Notes under the pieces: model-generated
The model's input: the letters and a program-made list of their open reading frames with translations, nothing else
Databases searched by the model: none
Told to the model about the DNA's origin: nothing
Program-made: the position numbers and the translations under genes
NCBI GenBank assembly: GCA_900553265.1
Contig: USDD01000113.1
Span: forward strand, 1-7,782
Direction of reading: 5' to 3'
Origin: an uncultured Eubacteriales bacterium
Lineage (GTDB): Bacteria > Bacillota > Clostridia > Christensenellales > Aristaeellaceae
DNA length: 7,782 nt
Part shown: in pieces, positions 4,590 through 7,782 of the stretch
How the letters are laid out: each line of letters starts with the position of its first letter
How positions within the stretch are numbered: the stretch's first letter is position 1

Positions 4590-4616
4590 AATAGTTAAAA
4601 CGGTTACTGGTTACCA
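4590..4616 (-). repeat. Repeats related to GTAACCGTT, right arm
   Basis: Read on the minus strand, GTAACCGTT (4607-4599) is an exact match to 4501-4509, and it is directly followed by TTAACTATT (4598-4590), 8 of 9 matching 4485-4493. A third, weaker copy sharing GTAACC overlaps 4614-4606. The first copy contains the primase-helicase stop codon. The arms point in opposite directions around the alternating tract. Confidence 0.55.
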
Positions 4617-7150
4617 GAAGAACGCAAAGGCTCAATTTGTGCTTGTAGAAAACCGTCCACATCGCAGCGGCGCTTCAGCGTTCCATAGTCCAGAATTGTG
4701 CCCTTGCGGCGGTTATCGCCCAGCATGACCGTCCGGTCGCATACATAGAGGTCACTTTTCCGCAGCTGCTTCATAAACTGCCCATACGGCAGGCATTCGC
4801 CTAAGATCGCGTGGTCGCGGCGGTACTGCGTGTATCGGTCATAGATGCCCTTGAACCAGATGGCCACGTTGCCGTCCTCCAGCATCCGACACTCGTCGGC
4901 AGTCAGTCCCATGCGGTCAATGACCTCCAGCGTCGTTTCCACAATGCTCTTGTTGCTGTTGCCGCCGTCCAGCAGGTATTCCCGCGCTGCATATTCCATG
5001 TATTTCGCGCAGCCGTCCAGTGAGATAGAGAATACCTGACTCCAAGCCAGCCCCAGCCGGTTACACGCGGCCTCCAGCAAGCGAAGGCCCGCCATGCAGC
5101 AGCTCAGATTATTCACCACGCGGGAGGGCAGGCTGCCGCCGAACATGGAAACGGATTCGTCGAACCATTCCTTCACCGCCGCCGTTTTCACCGTCAGCAC
5201 CGTATCCAGCAGAAGGCGGCCCAGCGCCGTCAGCTCATCCCGGCAGTTGCTGATTTGTGCGAAGGCTGCACGGGCAGAAGCATCCTTCAGGTCGCGCTTG
5301 CTGAACAGCAGCTCCATGCCGCGCTCGCGAATAGCGGACTCGTCCGGCGATTCCTCACCAGCCACCACTAACGGGGCCAGCAGCGTATAGGATACCTGCG
5401 TCTGGTCGGCCCGACCGCGCACGCCTTCGTGGCCGTCGTAGCTGTCGCGAAAATGGTTGTACAGAGCGGCAAGTCGGGTCTTGTCGATCTTCGAGGGCTT
5501 GAATTCATCCAACGCCTGCGGGAACAGGTTGCTGGAGGATGCGTCCTTCATCAGCGTAAAGCCCGTGATCTGGGGTGCGGCCACAACCTTGCTCCGACCG
5601 AACAGGGGCAGGATCACTCGCTCCAGCGTGGTGGATTTGCCGCTGCCCGCCTCGCCGATCAGAAACAGGTGCGGATACTTGATGCCCATAGAGCGCAGCA
5701 TTTCCTTCACGAAGCACCCGGTACACCACGCCAGCACCGTCACCGTTTTTGCAGGTTCGTTGTAGCCAAGCAGCAGCGGGCCAAGCTCGGTCAGCTTTTC
5801 TGCCGAAATAGCCTTGTGCTTGGGCAGCTCCGTTTCAATGGACGCATATTTCTCCAACTGCACCATGTCCGGCACATCCTCGTCGCCAGCCGTAAAGGCG
5901 CGATCCTTGTCCACATACGCCCAGCTGCCCTCGTGTTCATACAGGCCCAGCGCCTTCACGCCGTGCTTCACCTGCCATGCAAGGCCCGCCAGATACGCCT
6001 TCAGCACCTCCAAATCGCCGTCGCTGCCCATGTAGCAAAGGGAGATCGTCCGCTTGTTCAGCACCGCCTTGAATTTCTGCGCCGACGCGAAATCCGAGGT
6101 CATGAAGGAAAGCCGGAAGGTTTCGCCGTACATGGTCACGAGGTCGCACGTCATCTGCGTTTCGTCCTCGGCCACCAGCATTTCCAGCGGGCGTACCACG
6201 AAATTGGTCAGCGCGTAGACATTCTCACCGCGCTCCCGCATATAACGCCCGTTAGCCTCGAAGATACCCAGATCGCCGCCCGGCGTATAGACATTCTCCG
6301 TGCGGGCAATGGCCTGCGCCAGCGTTTCCTCGCCGTAGGTCGCGCCGTCCGCATGGTGAACATTGTCCCATTTTTCCCGGAACAGCTTGGACTGGCGGAA
6401 CAGCCTGTCCATCTGCTCCCTGTTCCTGCCCGTCCAGAAGGCCAGTGCGCAGCATAGGGCCAGATCGGCCTCGGATTGGCTGCCGAATTTCTCCTGCCAG
6501 CGGCCTTCCCACAGGGCAGAAAAGTCCTCGCCGTTCTGGGCGGAGGCGGCCTTTTCCAGCACCTGCTCGTCCGTCAGGGCAACCGTGCGAACGGCCCGTT
6601 TTGCCTTGCTTTTCGCCGCCTTTTTCTTGGCGACGTAGGTTTCGTGAATCCAGGGCAGCGCCTCCGAACCATCGGCAATGTCCTCGGGCGTGCCCTCCAG
6701 CCGGTTGCCTGTCATGGTGAAATACCGCGCCGCGGCGTACATCTCCACAGCAGACTGGCTGTTCTTATTGCCCTTGCCGGGCATAGCGCCGCGATAGAAA
6801 ATGTGCAGCCCCGTGCCCGAGGGCGAGATTTCGGTGTAAGAAGGATATTTCGCCAGAATGGCGGAGGCGACTTCATTCCAGCTGCCATCCTCCCTTTTGC
6901 AATGGTCAATGTCCACGCCTACAATGCCGCCCGCCTCGGTAAATACAAAGCCCACGCCGGTGAACAGGTACTTTTGCCGCGCCGCCTCGGCTTCTGCCAG
7001 TGTCGCCCACGTCTGCGGATTGGTGGAGGACGCCTTCCGGCCCGTTTTCGGGTCATAGGGCACCTTCCGCGGCTTTTCACTTTTCGGATCAGGCTCTAGC
7101 CGCCAGCAGATCCATTGCGGCAGCGCCGCCAGTTCTTTCGGAAAATTCAT
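4604..7150 (-). CDS. Phage primase-helicase (AEP primase fused to P-loop helicase)
   Basis: This 848-aa protein combines primer synthesis and DNA unwinding for phage replication. Residues 1-170 form an archaeo-eukaryotic-type primase-polymerase domain: KVPYDPKTGRKASS (29-42), metal-binding GVDID with D80 and D82, SGTGLH (111-116) with H116, and E136-M-Y. Residues about 193-290 resemble the helix-bundle domain of NrS-1-type primase-polymerases (DLALCCALAFWTGRN at 229-243). The C-terminal half is a RecA-like or SF3-like helicase with Walker A GEAGSGKST (499-507), an acidic Walker B-like LDEF (547-550) and a possible arginine finger in SAIRERG (605-611). The start at 7150 is preferred over an in-frame ATG at 7267, because it has AAGGAG 9 bases upstream, makes a 4-base ATGA overlap with the 68-aa gene, and begins where the domain begins (FPKELAALPQWICWR). 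The primase catalytic residues appear intact. Confidence 0.9.
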   Translation of the reverse strand: MNFPKELAALPQWICWRLEPDPKSEKPRKVPYDPKTGRKASSTNPQTWATLAEAEAARQKYLFTGVGFVFTEAGGIVGVDIDHCKREDGSWNEVASAILAKYPSYTEISPSGTGLHIFYRGAMPGKGNKNSQSAVEMYAAARYFTMTGNRLEGTPEDIADGSEALPWIHETYVAKKKAAKSKAKRAVRTVALTDEQVLEKAASAQNGEDFSALWEGRWQEKFGSQSEADLALCCALAFWTGRNREQMDRLFRQSKLFREKWDNVHHADGATYGEETLAQAIARTENVYTPGGDLGIFEANGRYMRERGENVYALTNFVVRPLEMLVAEDETQMTCDLVTMYGETFRLSFMTSDFASAQKFKAVLNKRTISLCYMGSDGDLEVLKAYLAGLAWQVKHGVKALGLYEHEGSWAYVDKDRAFTAGDEDVPDMVQLEKYASIETELPKHKAISAEKLTELGPLLLGYNEPAKTVTVLAWCTGCFVKEMLRSMGIKYPHLFLIGEAGSGKSTTLERVILPLFGRSKVVAAPQITGFTLMKDASSSNLFPQALDEFKPSKIDKTRLAALYNHFRDSYDGHEGVRGRADQTQVSYTLLAPLVVAGEESPDESAIRERGMELLFSKRDLKDASARAAFAQISNCRDELTALGRLLLDTVLTVKTAAVKEWFDESVSMFGGSLPSRVVNNLSCCMAGLRLLEAACNRLGLAWSQVFSISLDGCAKYMEYAAREYLLDGGNSNKSIVETTLEVIDRMGLTADECRMLEDGNVAIWFKGIYDRYTQYRRDHAILGECLPYGQFMKQLRKSDLYVCDRTVMLGDNRRKGTILDYGTLKRRCDVDGFLQAQIEPLRSSGNQ

Positions 7151-7353
7151 GCCATACCGCTCCTTCCCTTGGCCTTGTTCGCCTTCTGCCTGGCCCGCTG
7201 CACCGAGCGCGGCGGGCGGCTGGACTTGGGCCGATCGTTGTGTTTTTCTCGTATTGCCTGTGCCCACATAGCGGCGCGCTGCTCCCGGTAAACGTTCGCC
7301 AGCGCTTCACCGGCGGTGGGATCGGGATAACCCTCTGCGTTTCTGTATGTCAT
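7147..7353 (-). CDS. Small basic phage protein (68 aa), unknown function
   Basis: I do not recognise a named domain. The N-terminal half begins TYRNAEGYPDPTAGEAL (2-18), a pattern I associate with small phage proteins near replication genes, followed by a helical NVYREQRAAMWAQAIRE (20-36). The C-terminal half (about 38-68) is strongly basic, with many K and R, which suggests nucleic acid binding or a disordered tail. The start is well supported: the polymerase stop TAG is directly followed by its ATG, and AAGGAG lies 9 bases upstream inside the polymerase gene. Its stop overlaps the primase-helicase start as ATGA, so all three are translationally coupled. A replication accessory role is inferred from position only. 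Confidence 0.75.
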   Translation of the reverse strand: MTYRNAEGYPDPTAGEALANVYREQRAAMWAQAIREKHNDRPKSSRPPRSVQRARQKANKAKGRSGMA

Positions 7354-7782
7354 CTATTCCATCTCCTTCATGTGCCCGAAATCCGGGCCGTAGGCCGCCT
7401 CGGCCACAATGGGTATGTCCATTTCCGGAAATGGCTGCGCATCCATGCACGCCTGAATGAAGGCGACGGCCTCGGGCAGCTTTTTCTCCGGCAATTCAAA
7501 CACCAGCTCGTCGTGAATCTGCAAAAGGGGCTTCAGCCACGGGCGCTCCGGCAGGCCGACAATCAGCCGGGCCAGCGCCAGCTTCAGAATATCGGCGGCG
7601 GTTCCCTGAATGGGCGTATTCAGCGCACAGCGCTCGGCAAAGGATTTCCGGCCCCAATCCTGCGAACGGATACCCGGCAGATAGCGGCGTCGGCCCAGAA
7701 AGGTTTGGGTATACTGCCGCATCGCGGCGGCGCGCCGGGCCTGCTCCTGCCAGCGGGAAAGGTTCGGATAACCGGCCTTCAG
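7354..7782 (-). CDS. Phage family A DNA polymerase, C-terminal part (5' end outside window)
   Basis: The frame is open to the window edge and gives the last 142 residues of a DNA polymerase I-type (family A) enzyme. The visible palm and fingers parts include the segment TFLGRRRYLPGI (27-38), ERCALNTPIQGTAADILKLA (50-69), and motif C QIHDELVFELPE (87-98), whose HDE holds a catalytic aspartate. Motifs A and B, and any 3'-5' exonuclease, would lie to the right of the window. The protein ends soon after the helix following motif C, as is normal. The last codons (AAG GAG) serve as the ribosome binding site of the next gene. It would be the replicative polymerase of the phage. Confidence 0.93.
   Translation of the reverse strand: MKAGYPNLSRWQEQARRAAAMRQYTQTFLGRRRYLPGIRSQDWGRKSFAERCALNTPIQGTAADILKLALARLIVGLPERPWLKPLLQIHDELVFELPEKKLPEAVAFIQACMDAQPFPEMDIPIVAEAAYGPDFGHMKEME

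Larger units (their letters stand above)
4474..4603. other. Noncoding island with repeats, candidate origin or control region
   Basis: This is the longest gene-free stretch in an otherwise packed region. It holds a 34-bp alternating pyrimidine-purine tract in the centre, 9-bp repeats at both ends in opposite orientation, an AT-rich patch (4581-4600) and a small dyad GAAAA-CA-TTTTC near 4562-4573. It lies directly after the primase-helicase gene. Repeats plus easily distorted DNA beside replication genes fit a phage origin. Alternatives are an operator cluster or a structured leader for the VRR-NUC gene. No tRNA and no good -35/-10 pair is seen. Confidence 0.4.

Noticed and set aside
4474..4603. 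CRISPR array or tRNA in the noncoding island
   Set aside because: The repeats are only 9 bp, irregularly spaced and in both orientations, and no cloverleaf can be drawn.
5429..6457. Plus-strand open frame of 342 codons inside the primase-helicase
   Set aside because: It is antisense to a gene with clear primase and helicase motifs and reads as a His/Arg/Leu-rich shadow without domains.
7151..7267. Longer 887-residue start for the primase-helicase
   Set aside because: The extra 39 residues overlap the 68-aa gene and are low-complexity; the start at 7150 has a good ribosome binding site and an ATGA overlap.

Overview
The window looks like the replication-to-packaging section of a temperate phage or prophage of a moderately GC-rich Firmicute, probably a gut clostridial or Oscillospiraceae-type host. 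The evidence is the strong AAGGAGG-type ribosome binding sites, the tight overlapping gene packing, and the gene order: family A DNA polymerase, primase-helicase, VRR-NUC nuclease, sigma-like late regulator, HNH nuclease, small terminase subunit. All supportable genes are on the minus strand, so the biological order runs from position 7782 down to 1. The host assignment is inference; no integrase, attachment site or chromosomal gene is visible.

Right part (7782 to 4604), replication: the C-terminal end of a phage family A DNA polymerase, a small basic protein of 68 aa, and an 848-aa primase-helicase fusion (AEP-type primase domain, helix-bundle domain, P-loop helicase domain). The stop codon of the polymerase abuts the next start, and the 68-aa gene overlaps the primase gene by ATGA, so the three are probably translated from one message.

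Middle (4603 to 3302): a noncoding island of 130 bp carries a 34-bp perfectly alternating pyrimidine-purine tract flanked by 9-bp repeats in opposite orientations, a possible phage origin or control element. Then come a VRR-NUC nuclease, a sigma region 4-like protein that resembles phage late-gene regulators, and an unrecognised 146-aa protein. Each of the last two starts inside the previous gene through the identical 8-bp overlap ATGAATAA.

Left part (3301 to 1), packaging and DNA modification: a promoter-like region has an extended -10, a 10-bp-period direct repeat upstream and dyads around the predicted start. It precedes an HNH nuclease and a P27-type small terminase subunit. Between that gene and the next one (probably the large terminase, of which only the start codon is in the window) sits a cassette of a ParB-nuclease-domain protein and two tandem, roughly 75% identical Mom-like proteins. 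Phage Mu Mom converts adenine to N6-carbamoylmethyladenine, an anti-restriction modification. Two diverged Mom copies coupled translationally to a ParB-like protein are the most unusual content here. The genes fit a phage that replicates with its own polymerase and primase-helicase, switches on late transcription near 3270, and modifies its DNA around the time of packaging.
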